The notes under the pieces are model-generated. The model had not been told where the DNA came from and did no database searches. It worked only from the letters and a program-made list of their open reading frames with translations. This document shows, piece by piece, positions 19,463 to 28,862 of a stretch of 64,000 nt of DNA; the stretch's first letter is position 1; each line of letters opens with the position of its first letter. This stretch comes from Bacteroidales bacterium (GTDB lineage: Bacteria > Bacteroidota > Bacteroidia > Bacteroidales > JAADJA01). The DNA lies in assembly GCA_021740645.1 (NCBI GenBank), contig JAIOZL010000008.1, positions 1-64,000 on the forward strand. Reading direction: 5' to 3'. The position numbers and the translations under genes were made by a program.

Positions 19463-19595
19463 TACTCTAGTATCTAATGTCTTTCCCTGCTATGCAATTG
19501 GTTTTCATATCCAAAAGACGTCTATTTGTCTTTAACTAATAATTTATTAAACCTATCCCCGGTTTTCTCCTAATTCGAAAACAAGATAATATTAT

Positions 19596-19646
19596 ATGAA
19601 AACGATTACTCCAATTCTATTGCTCCTGGCCCTCATTGTTTCGTGA
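19596..19646 (+). pseudogene. Relic lipoprotein signal peptide with TGA at the expected lipobox Cys codon
   Basis: ATGAAAACGATTACTCCAATTCTATTGCTCCTGGCCCTCATTGTTTCGTGA = MKTITPILLLLALIVS*. Confidence 0.4.
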
Positions 19647-19729
19647 TACAGCAAAATATTACTACATCAAAGATTATTCGATCTCTTTAAGATGCATTAA
19701 AGATTAAGAGGAACCTATAAAATTATTCC

Positions 19730-22249
19730 CTACCAGGTTGGACTGATTTGATTCAGGCATAGAATTTTTAATTCTTTTGAAAAACCGGGTATTTCCTGAT
19801 TCGTTAAAAATTGAACTTTTTTTGGAACTCCTGGCATAAGGTCAAAATAGTTATCAGAGAAAAAGCCCTCATGTGATGTTGAGAGATAAACGTTTTTTGC
19901 AAGTTTATCCGAACGGAGCTCAATTACATAAGCAGCATCAGCTTTCGTAACTATATGCAAAATAGTAGCTTCGGGTAAATCAAGATTTTTGGAAGAAGAG
20001 AAATAAATGAAATTTTCGGCCATTACCTTATCTTCAATCTTTAATTCAGCATGTAATAATTGATTGGATTTGTTGAACCCATCCGAGGTTTTTTCAAAAT
20101 AGATTTCACTGGAATTTGCAGGTAAATTAACCGCTGTTGTTTCTTCCCAAATCTTATTTCCATCTACGTCCAAAAGTTTTATTGCTAAATTCCCTGTTAC
20201 ATTTTGAAGCTTATCGGAAACGATATACAGCTTTACTTTTTCATTTTCTTCTTCAAAAGAAATTAAAATATCTTCATAAGCCTTTTTTGCAAAATAATGC
20301 AAGGCCTTCCACCGATTATAATAATCCACACTTGACCAGGAAATAACCGGCCAGCAATCGTTCAACTGCCAGTACAATGTTCCCATACAATCAGGTTTTG
20401 CCCTTCGATGGGCTTCCAGTGCGGTTTTTATTCCATATGCCTGAACCAACTGACTGATATAAATGTATTGTTCAAAATCATCCGGCACAGGATAATCCCG
20501 AAGCATGTATGCCTGAATTAATTCCATACCTCTGGGATGTTTTTGATGATTCTTTAAGCTTGCTGAAGCGAGATTTAAATCATCGGCAGAAAGACATGAA
20601 TCTAATGTTTTCAAATCCGGAAATGCCTGGAACCCATATTCAGTCATAAATCGTCCAACTTTATCTTCATATATTTCAAATGGCTCTTCGCCCCACCATA
20701 CACCCCAGTAATGCATATCACCAGAATATTTAGCCTCCTCATGTCCCCAGCCTATTTTAGGAGAAGAAGGCCAGTAAGCCCTTTGAGGATCATATTTTTG
20801 GATTACATTTGGCAATAAACCCTCAAAAAGTTTTAAATAACTTTCCCAGGCTTCCAGGGAATCTGAGGGAGAATATTCTAGTGATTTTTGCCATCCCCAG
20901 TTAAACCACCCCTCATTGACTTCATTATTGCCGCACCAGATAGCTATTGAAGGATGATTGCGAATGCGCTTAACATTTTGGATAGCCTCTTGCTCCACAT
21001 TTTTTAGAAATGCCTCATCCCCTGGATACAGGTTGCAGGCAAACATAAAGTCCTGCCAAACTAAAATTCCCATTTCATCACATAAATTATAAAAGATATC
21101 TTCTTCATAAATTCCCCCACCCCAAACACGGAGCATATTCATATTGGCATCCACTGCAGATTGAATCGTTTGCTTATACTTTTGATCTGATACAAGGGGA
21201 AGGAAATTGTTCTGCGGGATATAATTGGCCCCTTTCATAAACACCGGCTGGCCATTTACTTTAAAATAAAAGCTTTCGCCTATGGTATCAGCTTCCCTAA
21301 TAAGCTCAACTTCCCTGATACCGATTCGTTCACTTTTCTTCGACAAATAGTTTGATGTCTCCAGTTCAAAGGATAGGTCATATAAATACTGTTCGCCCAA
21401 ACCGCTGGGCCACCATAAAACCGGATCGTTTATTACAAAATCTACTGAAATGCTATTTTGGCCTTTCTTTAGTTCTATATCATTTTCTACAAGTTCAAAT
21501 CCTTTGTTTTCCAAAATAATGGCCAATTCAGCTTTCGTATTTTCAGAAGCAACAATTTCTATATTGGCGGAGAAAAAAGCTTCAGATTTATTCCTTTCCT
21601 TTTGTACTATTTGTATGTTATCAATTCTTGCTTCTTCCCATGTTCTAATATAAACCGGGCGCCATATTCCACATGTTAAAAATTTAGGGCCCCAGTCCCA
21701 ACCATAATGATAAGGAGCCTTTCGGGTAAATCCCCGCATGTCAGGAAGACTATATTCCAGCTTGTCTGCCTTCATCTTTTCAATCTTTTCAGGGGCTAAA
21801 AACCGGATGATTAATTCATTATTATTTTCTTTAATCAAGCTTTTTATATTCACATTCCAACTTCTGAACATATTATCAGCAAACAGGATATTTGAATCAT
21901 TTAAATATACCTCAGCATAGGTATCAAGTCCTTCAAAAACCAGTTCAATATTTTGTTTGTCTATGATTTCATCACCGGCAAAGGAGGTTTTATATTCCCA
22001 ATCCGACTCACCTATCCACTGCAAATTATTTTCATTATTGGCAAAATAAGGATCCTCAATAATACCATTATTCAAAAGGTGTGTATGAATAACACCAGGG
22101 ATAGTTGCTGAAAACCATACACTGGAATCGGTATTTTTAAATTGCCAATTATTTAAAGCTTGAATTTGAATATGCTCTTTCCTGGTGCAGGAAAAGAGAT
22201 GGAGTAAAACGACTATTATAACAAGGGCAGAAAAAATCTTTTTCATCAT
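19730..22249 (-). CDS. Glycoside hydrolase family 2 beta-mannosidase-like lipoprotein
   Basis: WQFKNTDSSVWFSATIPGVIHTHLLNNGIIEDPYFANNE, YHYGWDWGPKFLTCGIWRPV, IWCGNNEVNEGW, FMTEYGFQAFPD. Confidence 0.93.
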   Translation of the reverse strand: MMKKIFSALVIIVVLLHLFSCTRKEHIQIQALNNWQFKNTDSSVWFSATIPGVIHTHLLNNGIIEDPYFANNENNLQWIGESDWEYKTSFAGDEIIDKQNIELVFEGLDTYAEVYLNDSNILFADNMFRSWNVNIKSLIKENNNELIIRFLAPEKIEKMKADKLEYSLPDMRGFTRKAPYHYGWDWGPKFLTCGIWRPVYIRTWEEARIDNIQIVQKERNKSEAFFSANIEIVASENTKAELAIILENKGFELVENDIELKKGQNSISVDFVINDPVLWWPSGLGEQYLYDLSFELETSNYLSKKSERIGIREVELIREADTIGESFYFKVNGQPVFMKGANYIPQNNFLPLVSDQKYKQTIQSAVDANMNMLRVWGGGIYEEDIFYNLCDEMGILVWQDFMFACNLYPGDEAFLKNVEQEAIQNVKRIRNHPSIAIWCGNNEVNEGWFNWGWQKSLEYSPSDSLEAWESYLKLFEGLLPNVIQKYDPQRAYWPSSPKIGWGHEEAKYSGDMHYWGVWWGEEPFEIYEDKVGRFMTEYGFQAFPDLKTLDSCLSADDLNLASASLKNHQKHPRGMELIQAYMLRDYPVPDDFEQYIYISQLVQAYGIKTALEAHRRAKPDCMGTLYWQLNDCWPVISWSSVDYYNRWKALHYFAKKAYEDILISFEEENEKVKLYIVSDKLQNVTGNLAIKLLDVDGNKIWEETTAVNLPANSSEIYFEKTSDGFNKSNQLLHAELKIEDKVMAENFIYFSSSKNLDLPEATILHIVTKADAAYVIELRSDKLAKNVYLSTSHEGFFSDNYFDLMPGVPKKVQFLTNQEIPGFSKELKILCLNQISPTW

Positions 22250-22308
22250 AAAACAAAGTTAAGTTTTAGGAAACAAATTATGCGAAAAAGATTTCTATTT
22301 AACAGACT

Positions 22309-22863
22309 TTATAAAAAAATCAGAAACAAGATTGGAATAATAATACCGGCCACGATGTATATTCCACCCCGTCCCCAGGCTCCTTTTTTTCCGCGGACCA
22401 TAAAAATAGAAGTAATTGCTAAAAGGATCAATGCCCCGGCGAAAATATCTGAAAACCACATCCACCAGCTATTGGGGTTGTAGTGTAAAAAGTTCACCTC
22501 ATAAAACACTTTACGCTTCTTTAAGTATTCAGCACGGCCTCGGCCATTGTCGGTATTGACTAGTACCGATGATCCCCCTTTTAAAAAAATCTTCAACAGC
22601 CCGGGCTCCGGGAAGTAATGACTTTTATAGTTTCTGCTATCATCTATTTCATCGAGAAGTTTTAAAATATTATCTTTTACATTAACGGTTCTTTCCAAAG
22701 GAATATCCGTTGTAAAATCATTTAATTTGACTACATAATTTGGATTCCAGTCGTGTAAATGGTTTAAGGCAATCCCGGATAAACCATATATAATTGACGC
22801 ACCGATAAAAAAATAACCGATATCCCGGTGTAATATCCGACTCCACTTCCGCAGTAACTTCAT
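22309..22863 (-). CDS. PepSY-associated transmembrane protein
   Basis: RKWSRILHRDIGYFFIGASIIYGLSGIALNHLHDWNPNY; several TM helices. Confidence 0.8.
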   Translation of the reverse strand: MKLLRKWSRILHRDIGYFFIGASIIYGLSGIALNHLHDWNPNYVVKLNDFTTDIPLERTVNVKDNILKLLDEIDDSRNYKSHYFPEPGLLKIFLKGGSSVLVNTDNGRGRAEYLKKRKVFYEVNFLHYNPNSWWMWFSDIFAGALILLAITSIFMVRGKKGAWGRGGIYIVAGIIIPILFLIFL

Positions 22864-22964
22864 AGTAAAATATAACTAATGGTTTTTAAAAAATCAACCG
22901 GGAACTCTAAACGATAATGATCGATTAAAACTCCCGGCTGAGATATCATTTCATTCAAACTAAA

Positions 22965-23525
22965 TTAAATCTCTTCCTCTTGGGCTTCTTCCTTTGCCTG
23001 CTCCACGATCAATGAAACATACTCAATGCTGTAAAAAGAAAGGTGATCAGTCTCGGCCGTTGCCATAGAATCGCGATACCATTGAATTTCTTCCATTTTA
23101 CGGGCATACAGTTCGTCTTCAGTTTCACCTTTCGAATGACTTTTAATATTGTCTTCTTCCATTTTCAAACAGTAAGCTTCATCCACGCGGAATTCTCTAA
23201 CAATACCGGTAACTAAAACGCTACTTCCAATGAGTGATTCATCAAACCTTTCATCAGATTCAACATGCACATCACCATCATCAGACACCAGGAATAATTT
23301 TTTTCCACCATGCTTGCAAACATGGTCAACTAAACCAGCTACCTTCACTTCTTTGTCTACAAACTCAGCTGCTTTGGCATCAAATTCTCCCAGATTTATT
23401 TGAGGAGCAATGTATTCGGTTTCTTCAACTACCATTGTAGATTCTGAATCCGATTTTCCGGCATCGCCTGCACATGAAGCAAATATGGCCGGAATAGCAA
23501 TCATAAATAAGAATTTTTTGATCAT
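22965..23525 (-). CDS. Lipoprotein with OB-fold-like domain, hypothetical
   Basis: Lipobox AIFASC; KEVKVAGLVDHVCKHGGKKLFLVSDDGDVHVESDERFDESLIGSSVLVTGIVREFRVDEAYCLKMEED. Confidence 0.65.
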   Translation of the reverse strand: MIKKFLFMIAIPAIFASCAGDAGKSDSESTMVVEETEYIAPQINLGEFDAKAAEFVDKEVKVAGLVDHVCKHGGKKLFLVSDDGDVHVESDERFDESLIGSSVLVTGIVREFRVDEAYCLKMEEDNIKSHSKGETEDELYARKMEEIQWYRDSMATAETDHLSFYSIEYVSLIVEQAKEEAQEEEI

Positions 23526-23759
23526 TTTTTTTATTTTAAGTGGTTCTATTTAATTCCCGATTAAACTTTTCGGTTTATCGAAGCAAAATAATCAGGCTAT
23601 CTTACTGTTTTATAGACTCGAAAGCATAGCTTTTTGCTTGTGACAAAGATAATATTAATTAAAAAACTTCCAAGTAAAATCTAATTTAGAATGATTTAGA
23701 ATAATAAAGTTTCAAAATTATACATTTAGCTGATTTTACACATGAAATACGAATAAATG

Positions 23760-23767
23760 TATCTTTG
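23760..23767 (+). promoter_or_regulatory. Bacteroidetes -7 box TATCTTTG immediately upstream of mutS2
   Basis: TAnnTTTG match inside the over-extended ORF start; the next ATG (23772) is 4 nt downstream. Confidence 0.55.
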
Positions 23768-23771
23768 CGAG

Positions 23772-26222
23772 ATGATTTATCCCCGGGATTTCGAGAAAAA
23801 GGTTGAATTTGATGTAATCAGAAAATTACTTCATGACAACTGTTTCAGTCCGATGGGAATGGAATATGTTGAAAAAATGAAGTTTGAGACTCAATTTAAA
23901 AAAATTGATCTCCTTCTTGATCAAACCAGCGAATTCAAAAAGATCATTGAAGAAGGGAAATCATTTCCTTCGACTGACTTTTATGATTTAAGGCAAGAAC
24001 TTCATCGAATATCTACAGCAGGGACTTACATTTTCCCCGATCATCTTTTTGACCTCAAATCCACCCTGGAATCCATCACTGAAATCATTCGTTTTATTCA
24101 AAACAATGCCGATAAAAACATTCCCAGGATTCTTCACATAGCAGATAGAATATATATTGATCAACAAATACTGCAAATGGCAGTGAAGATAATTGATGAC
24201 AGGGGAGAAATAAAAAATACGGCCTCCGCAGTTCTTCAAAATTTAAGAAAACGGATAGCCGAAAAAGAAAAAGCAGCGGATAAGAAAATTGCCCAAAAAC
24301 TTAAAGAGGCAAAAAAATCAGGGCTGGTAGCTGATGATGTAGAAATCGCTATCCGCGACGGACGACAGGTAATACCTCTTCCAGCCTCCCATAAGCGGCA
24401 AATACAGGGATTGATCCTGGATGAATCGTCTACTGGTCAAACTGTTTTCCTCGAACCAAAAGAAGTACTTGAAATCAATAATGAAATTAGAGAACTTAAA
24501 GGAGCGGAGAGACGGGAGATCATTAAAATTCTTAAAGGGGCCACAGACGAGTTAAGGCCTTTTATCCCGGACTTGTTGAATGCCTACCAGGAACTTGGAT
24601 TGCTCGATTTTATCAGGGCAAAGGCAAAACTGGCAAACACCTTTAAAGGGATTAAACCCAACCTTAATGAAAATAGTGGTTTTAACTGGATACATGGAGT
24701 TCACCCTATTCTATTCATTAATCATCAGAAACAAAATAAAAATGTCGTTCCTCTTGATATACTATTAGATAAAGAAAATCGCGTTTTGGTTATTTCAGGC
24801 CCCAATGCAGGAGGAAAATCAGTTTGTTTAAAAACAGTTGGAATTCTCCAATATATGCTGCAATGCGGCCTCTTAATCCCTGTTGAAGAAGGTTCTGTTT
24901 CAGGCATATTCAAAAATATTTTTATCGATATTGGCGATGAACAATCTCTCGAAAATGATTTAAGTACCTACAGTTCTCACTTGCTAAATATGAAAAACCT
25001 GGTACTTAATGGGGATGAAAATACCTTGTTTCTTATTGATGAATTCGGAACGGGTACCGAACCTCAACTTGGTGGTGCTATCGCCGAATCAATACTCGAA
25101 AAGCTAAACGAATTAGGATGTTATGGTGTAGTAACTACACATTATTCAAACCTAAAATTGCTTGCAAAGCAGGGAAATGGTATCATCAATGGTGCGATGC
25201 TATTCGATACCAATATAATGGAACCTCTTTATCAATTGGTTATCGGAAAACCCGGTAGTTCATTTGCTTTTGAAATAGCCCGAAAAATAGGTTTTCCTAA
25301 AATCCTTTTAAAGAACGCTGAAAAGAAAACAGGCAAAAAACAACTTGATTTTGATCAACAATTACAGCAGTTGGAAATTGAGAAAAATGAGTTGGATAAA
25401 AAGAAGCAGGAATTTGAAGTTGCCGACAAATTCCTTGTGGAACTAACTGATAAATACGAAAACCTGAAAAATGACCTTGAGGACAAAAAAAATAAGATTA
25501 TTTCAGATGCTCGCGAAGAAGCCTTTCAGTTGCTTCAATCTTCAAATAAACTCATCGAACATACCATCAAAGAGATAAGGGAATCGCAGGCTGAAAAGGA
25601 AAAAACTCAAAAATTGAGAAAGGAGATGTGGGAAGAAAAAGAAAAAATCAAAAAACAAATGCCGGATAAAAAAAAGAATGCCGGACAAAATGAAGAAGAA
25701 AAATCAGGGAAAAAAGAAACGCAAAAGTCTCAGGAAATTAAGCTAGATGGTAAGATCAGAACAGGGGATTTCATTAAGATCCCTGAACAGGAAATATCCG
25801 GAGAGGTATTATCTGTTTCAGGAGATGAAGTTATTATTGGTTTCAATAATGTAAAGTTTAAAACCCAGTTAAATAAAGTGGAGAAAATAAACCCTAAGAA
25901 GATGAAGAAACAGCTGTCTGATATTCGTAAAACGGTATATTCAGGAATCCTTGAAGACTTAAATGACAAACTGACAAACTTTAATTTTCAATTGGACGTG
26001 AGAGGGATGCGAGGGGAAGATGCACTATTAAAAGTTAAACAATATATTGATGATGCTTTGTTGTTAAACATCCGGGAGGTGAAGATATTACACGGAAAAG
26101 GACATGGCATCCTGCGCTCTTTGATCCATGATTACCTGAAAACCTTATCCGAAATAAAACAATTTAAAGACGAACATATTGAGCGGGGTGGCCATGGAAT
26201 TACGTTGGTGATACTTAAGTGA
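23772..26222 (+). CDS. mutS2: MutS2-family endonuclease/recombination inhibitor with Smr domain
   Basis: VISGPNAGGKSVCLKTVG Walker A, LFLIDEFGTGTEPQLGGAIAESIL, C-terminal LDVRGMRGEDAL...LHGKGHGILR. Start moved from 23757 to 23772. Confidence 0.93.
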   Translation: MIYPRDFEKKVEFDVIRKLLHDNCFSPMGMEYVEKMKFETQFKKIDLLLDQTSEFKKIIEEGKSFPSTDFYDLRQELHRISTAGTYIFPDHLFDLKSTLESITEIIRFIQNNADKNIPRILHIADRIYIDQQILQMAVKIIDDRGEIKNTASAVLQNLRKRIAEKEKAADKKIAQKLKEAKKSGLVADDVEIAIRDGRQVIPLPASHKRQIQGLILDESSTGQTVFLEPKEVLEINNEIRELKGAERREIIKILKGATDELRPFIPDLLNAYQELGLLDFIRAKAKLANTFKGIKPNLNENSGFNWIHGVHPILFINHQKQNKNVVPLDILLDKENRVLVISGPNAGGKSVCLKTVGILQYMLQCGLLIPVEEGSVSGIFKNIFIDIGDEQSLENDLSTYSSHLLNMKNLVLNGDENTLFLIDEFGTGTEPQLGGAIAESILEKLNELGCYGVVTTHYSNLKLLAKQGNGIINGAMLFDTNIMEPLYQLVIGKPGSSFAFEIARKIGFPKILLKNAEKKTGKKQLDFDQQLQQLEIEKNELDKKKQEFEVADKFLVELTDKYENLKNDLEDKKNKIISDAREEAFQLLQSSNKLIEHTIKEIRESQAEKEKTQKLRKEMWEEKEKIKKQMPDKKKNAGQNEEEKSGKKETQKSQEIKLDGKIRTGDFIKIPEQEISGEVLSVSGDEVIIGFNNVKFKTQLNKVEKINPKKMKKQLSDIRKTVYSGILEDLNDKLTNFNFQLDVRGMRGEDALLKVKQYIDDALLLNIREVKILHGKGHGILRSLIHDYLKTLSEIKQFKDEHIERGGHGITLVILK

Positions 26223-26233
26223 TATATTGGCAT

Positions 26234-26241
26234 TAACTTTG
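26234..26241 (+). promoter_or_regulatory. -7 box TAACTTTG upstream of the thioredoxin pair
   Basis: TAnnTTTG match in the intergenic gap. Confidence 0.4.
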
Positions 26242-26273
26242 ATAGTGTATAAGTCTAAAAAATTAAAGTAATT

Positions 26274-26603
26274 ATGATAGATACATCAAAACCTCTGCAT
26301 CTAAATTACCCTAACTTCGATACAGTTGTTCAAAACTCAACTATACTGGTTGATTTCTGGGCTGAGTGGTGCGGGCCTTGTAAGGCGCAGGATCCCATTC
26401 TGGAAGAATTAGCCGGAGAATTGGAAGGTAAAGTACTTATTGGTAAAGTGAATGTAGATGACAACAGGACACTTGCAAACAAATATGGTGTAATGAATAT
26501 CCCAACAATGATCCTTTTTATAAATGGGGAAAGGATTCACCATTTTGTGGGTGTGCAGTCAAAAGAAAGAATTCTTCATATATTAAACTCAAAAATAAAA
26601 TAA
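26274..26603 (+). CDS. Thioredoxin
   Basis: VDFWAEWCGPCKAQDPILEELAGEL. Confidence 0.92.
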   Translation: MIDTSKPLHLNYPNFDTVVQNSTILVDFWAEWCGPCKAQDPILEELAGELEGKVLIGKVNVDDNRTLANKYGVMNIPTMILFINGERIHHFVGVQSKERILHILNSKIK

Positions 26604-27038
26604 ATGATCCTTTACGAAGCAGGTGGCGGTAGCGTTATTATTTATATCCTTTCAGGAGCTATAGTAGGATATTTTTTATATAGCTTTTTTATTGCTAAAA
26701 AAAGAATGAATGCACCCCCATCCGAAAACATTAAAATCCTGACGGATAGTACATTTGAAACAACCATTAAAAATGGAGTTAGCCTGGTAGATTTTTGGGC
26801 AGCCTGGTGTGGTCCGTGCAAAGTTCAGGGGCCCATTGTGGATGAAATTGCCAATGAAATAGGCGAAAAAGCAAATATCTGCAAACTTGACATAGATAAA
26901 AACCAAAGAACAGCAACCAAATTGGGGATTCGGAATATTCCTACACTTATACTTTTTAAAGACGGTAAACCTGTGGATAAATTTGTTGGGGTGAAACCCA
27001 AAGGTGTATTAATGAAGGCTATAAATCAACACATTTAA
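26604..27038 (+). CDS. Membrane-anchored thioredoxin
   Basis: N-terminal TM IIYILSGAIVGYFLYSFFIA, then VDFWAAWCGPCKVQGPIVDEIA. Confidence 0.9.
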   Translation: MILYEAGGGSVIIYILSGAIVGYFLYSFFIAKKRMNAPPSENIKILTDSTFETTIKNGVSLVDFWAAWCGPCKVQGPIVDEIANEIGEKANICKLDIDKNQRTATKLGIRNIPTLILFKDGKPVDKFVGVKPKGVLMKAINQHI

Positions 27039-27044
27039 ATCAGC

Positions 27045-27320
27045 ATGAAAGAAGGAAAGTTAAATTTGTTCAATAAAAAAATCGGAAAAATTCGGTTGAT
27101 ATCGGCTTTGGGATTAGTAGTGGGTGCAATTGGTGGATACCTGTATTATAGCCAAATTGGTTGTGTTTCCGGAACTTGTGCAATTACTTCCAATCCATGG
27201 ATGAGTACGGCATGGGGAGCAGCTTTTGGTTATTTGGTTTTTGATATGTTCAATGGTAAAAAGAAAAATGAAAGCACTCCAACAGCCCCAGTTGATGATA
27301 AGTTAACTACCATGAAATAA
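27045..27320 (+). CDS. DUF6132-like small membrane protein
   Basis: LGLVVGAIGGYLYYSQIGCVSGTCAITSNPWMSTAWGAAFGYLVFDMF. Confidence 0.75.
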   Translation: MKEGKLNLFNKKIGKIRLISALGLVVGAIGGYLYYSQIGCVSGTCAITSNPWMSTAWGAAFGYLVFDMFNGKKKNESTPTAPVDDKLTTMK

Positions 27321-27352
27321 TTTGAATTCTTAATCCATGGGGTTAATTATAT

Positions 27353-27997
27353 CTATTTTTTAGAAAGTGGGTCTAGGTTCAACATTCCTGACAAAAGGTT
27401 ATAAAGGATTGGAAGTTCTTGTTTAAAATTTTCAGGCTTTTCAAAAAAGTTCTCCATAGCTACTGCAAAAAATTCCTGTTCATTAAATTGGGCATACCTC
27501 CTGAATATTTGTTTTGCCCAACTTCTTTTAGAATATTATTGCTCCTGACATAAGGCAACCATCGAACAAATTCAGGCTAAATCCTCATCGTAACGGTTTT
27601 TAAAATGATCGATAAACGTAGCGTGTGCTAATTCATGATAGGCAAGATTGAGGGCATCATTATCTTTCGAAAATCCATATAGTAAATCTTTGCATGAAAA
27701 TACAATTACCCCGGTACCATTAGTTTCAGCTTTTGTCAGGGCTTTCGAGAATTTAGAATAAAACTCTCCGGGATATAGAATAATTGTATGAAAAGTCGAA
27801 AGCATATATTCTTTAAGTCCGAAACTAATCTGTATTGCTGTAGCCGCAATATATAATTTCATTTGTAATGTAATTTGCAAATTTTCTCTTGATTCAAAAT
27901 TTTTGTCCTTCAAAAAACGTAGCAGTCTTTTACCAAAAACATACTTATTTGGCTTGGAAAGTTTCCTGTAAAACTCAAAATTATTATTTAGAATCAT
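27353..27997 (-). pseudogene. MtfA-family (M90) zinc metallopeptidase with two compensating frameshifts
   Basis: NALNLAYHELAHATFIDHFKNRYDEDLA, then in another frame EFVRWLPYVRSNNILKEVGQNKY, then back in the first frame FRRYAQFNEQEFFAVAMENFFEKPENFKQELPILYNLLSGMLNLDPLSKK*. Confidence 0.82.
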
Positions 27998-28186
27998 ACT
28001 GTATCTGGGTGGAAGTCCATATCCCTCAAAAAGAGAAAAGTTTGAAAATTCATCCCTTACATCAAAAGGTTTACAAGAAAAGATAATTTTGAAAAGTAGA
28101 ATATTGCATAAATTGTAATAATAGCAATATATACACAGAAATCAATGAGTAAAAAATCTGATTCCATCTTGCGGATTATGGATTTA

Positions 28187-28537
28187 TCATGAAATTATTG
28201 TTTTGCGTAATTTTTTAGGCATGTTCGATACGACCAGGTCATACGATTCATCCGTCCACTCCTTTAAAATGTTATCTGCAATTGAACCGTCAATTATAAT
28301 CGTATTCCAATGCCTTTTACTCATGTGATAACCAGGCAAAACATTAGGATACTTCCCTCTTAGCTCTATAGCTTTTTCAGGGTCACATTTCAGATTAATA
28401 CTGAAATCACTTTCCAGGTCAGTTAAGGCAAACATCTTTCCAAGAACCTTAAAAACCAGGGTAGTTTCATCAAATGGAAATGACTCCGTAACTTCTTTTT
28501 TACTAAGGCAATACAACCTAAACTCTTCGATATTCAT
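28187..28537 (-). CDS. MmcQ/YjbR-family protein
   Basis: FRLYCLSKKEVTESFPFDETTLVFKVLGKMFAL...GYHMSKRHWNTIIIDGS. Confidence 0.9.
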   Translation of the reverse strand: MNIEEFRLYCLSKKEVTESFPFDETTLVFKVLGKMFALTDLESDFSINLKCDPEKAIELRGKYPNVLPGYHMSKRHWNTIIIDGSIADNILKEWTDESYDLVVSNMPKKLRKTIIS

Positions 28538-28733
28538 TAATTATTTTTTTCAAAAATAACACATATTCACATAAACTTAATTTTAGGAACTAACATTGTT
28601 TGTATATTTGCCGGCTGATCAAAAAAAGCGAAGCATGTTTTTATCTGGCAATAAAATACTGCTTTTCAACATTTTACGATCAGTGTTAACAAGTATTGGC
28701 TCGAGGAATATTGTAATTGGTATTTATTTAGAT

Positions 28734-28741
28734 TATTTTTG
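28734..28741 (+). promoter_or_regulatory. -7 box TATTTTTG upstream of the carboxyltransferase gene
   Basis: TTG (28711) - N20 - TATTTTTG; implies a 5' UTR of about 115 nt. Confidence 0.45.
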
Positions 28742-28862
28742 CACGATATTGGGGAAAATTGTTCTTTAATATTTGTTCTTCACTAATTTAAAATATCAGG
28801 AGCGATACCTGGCAGGGAGACTTCCCTGGAATAAAATTATTTGAAAACAAAAAATTCAAACT

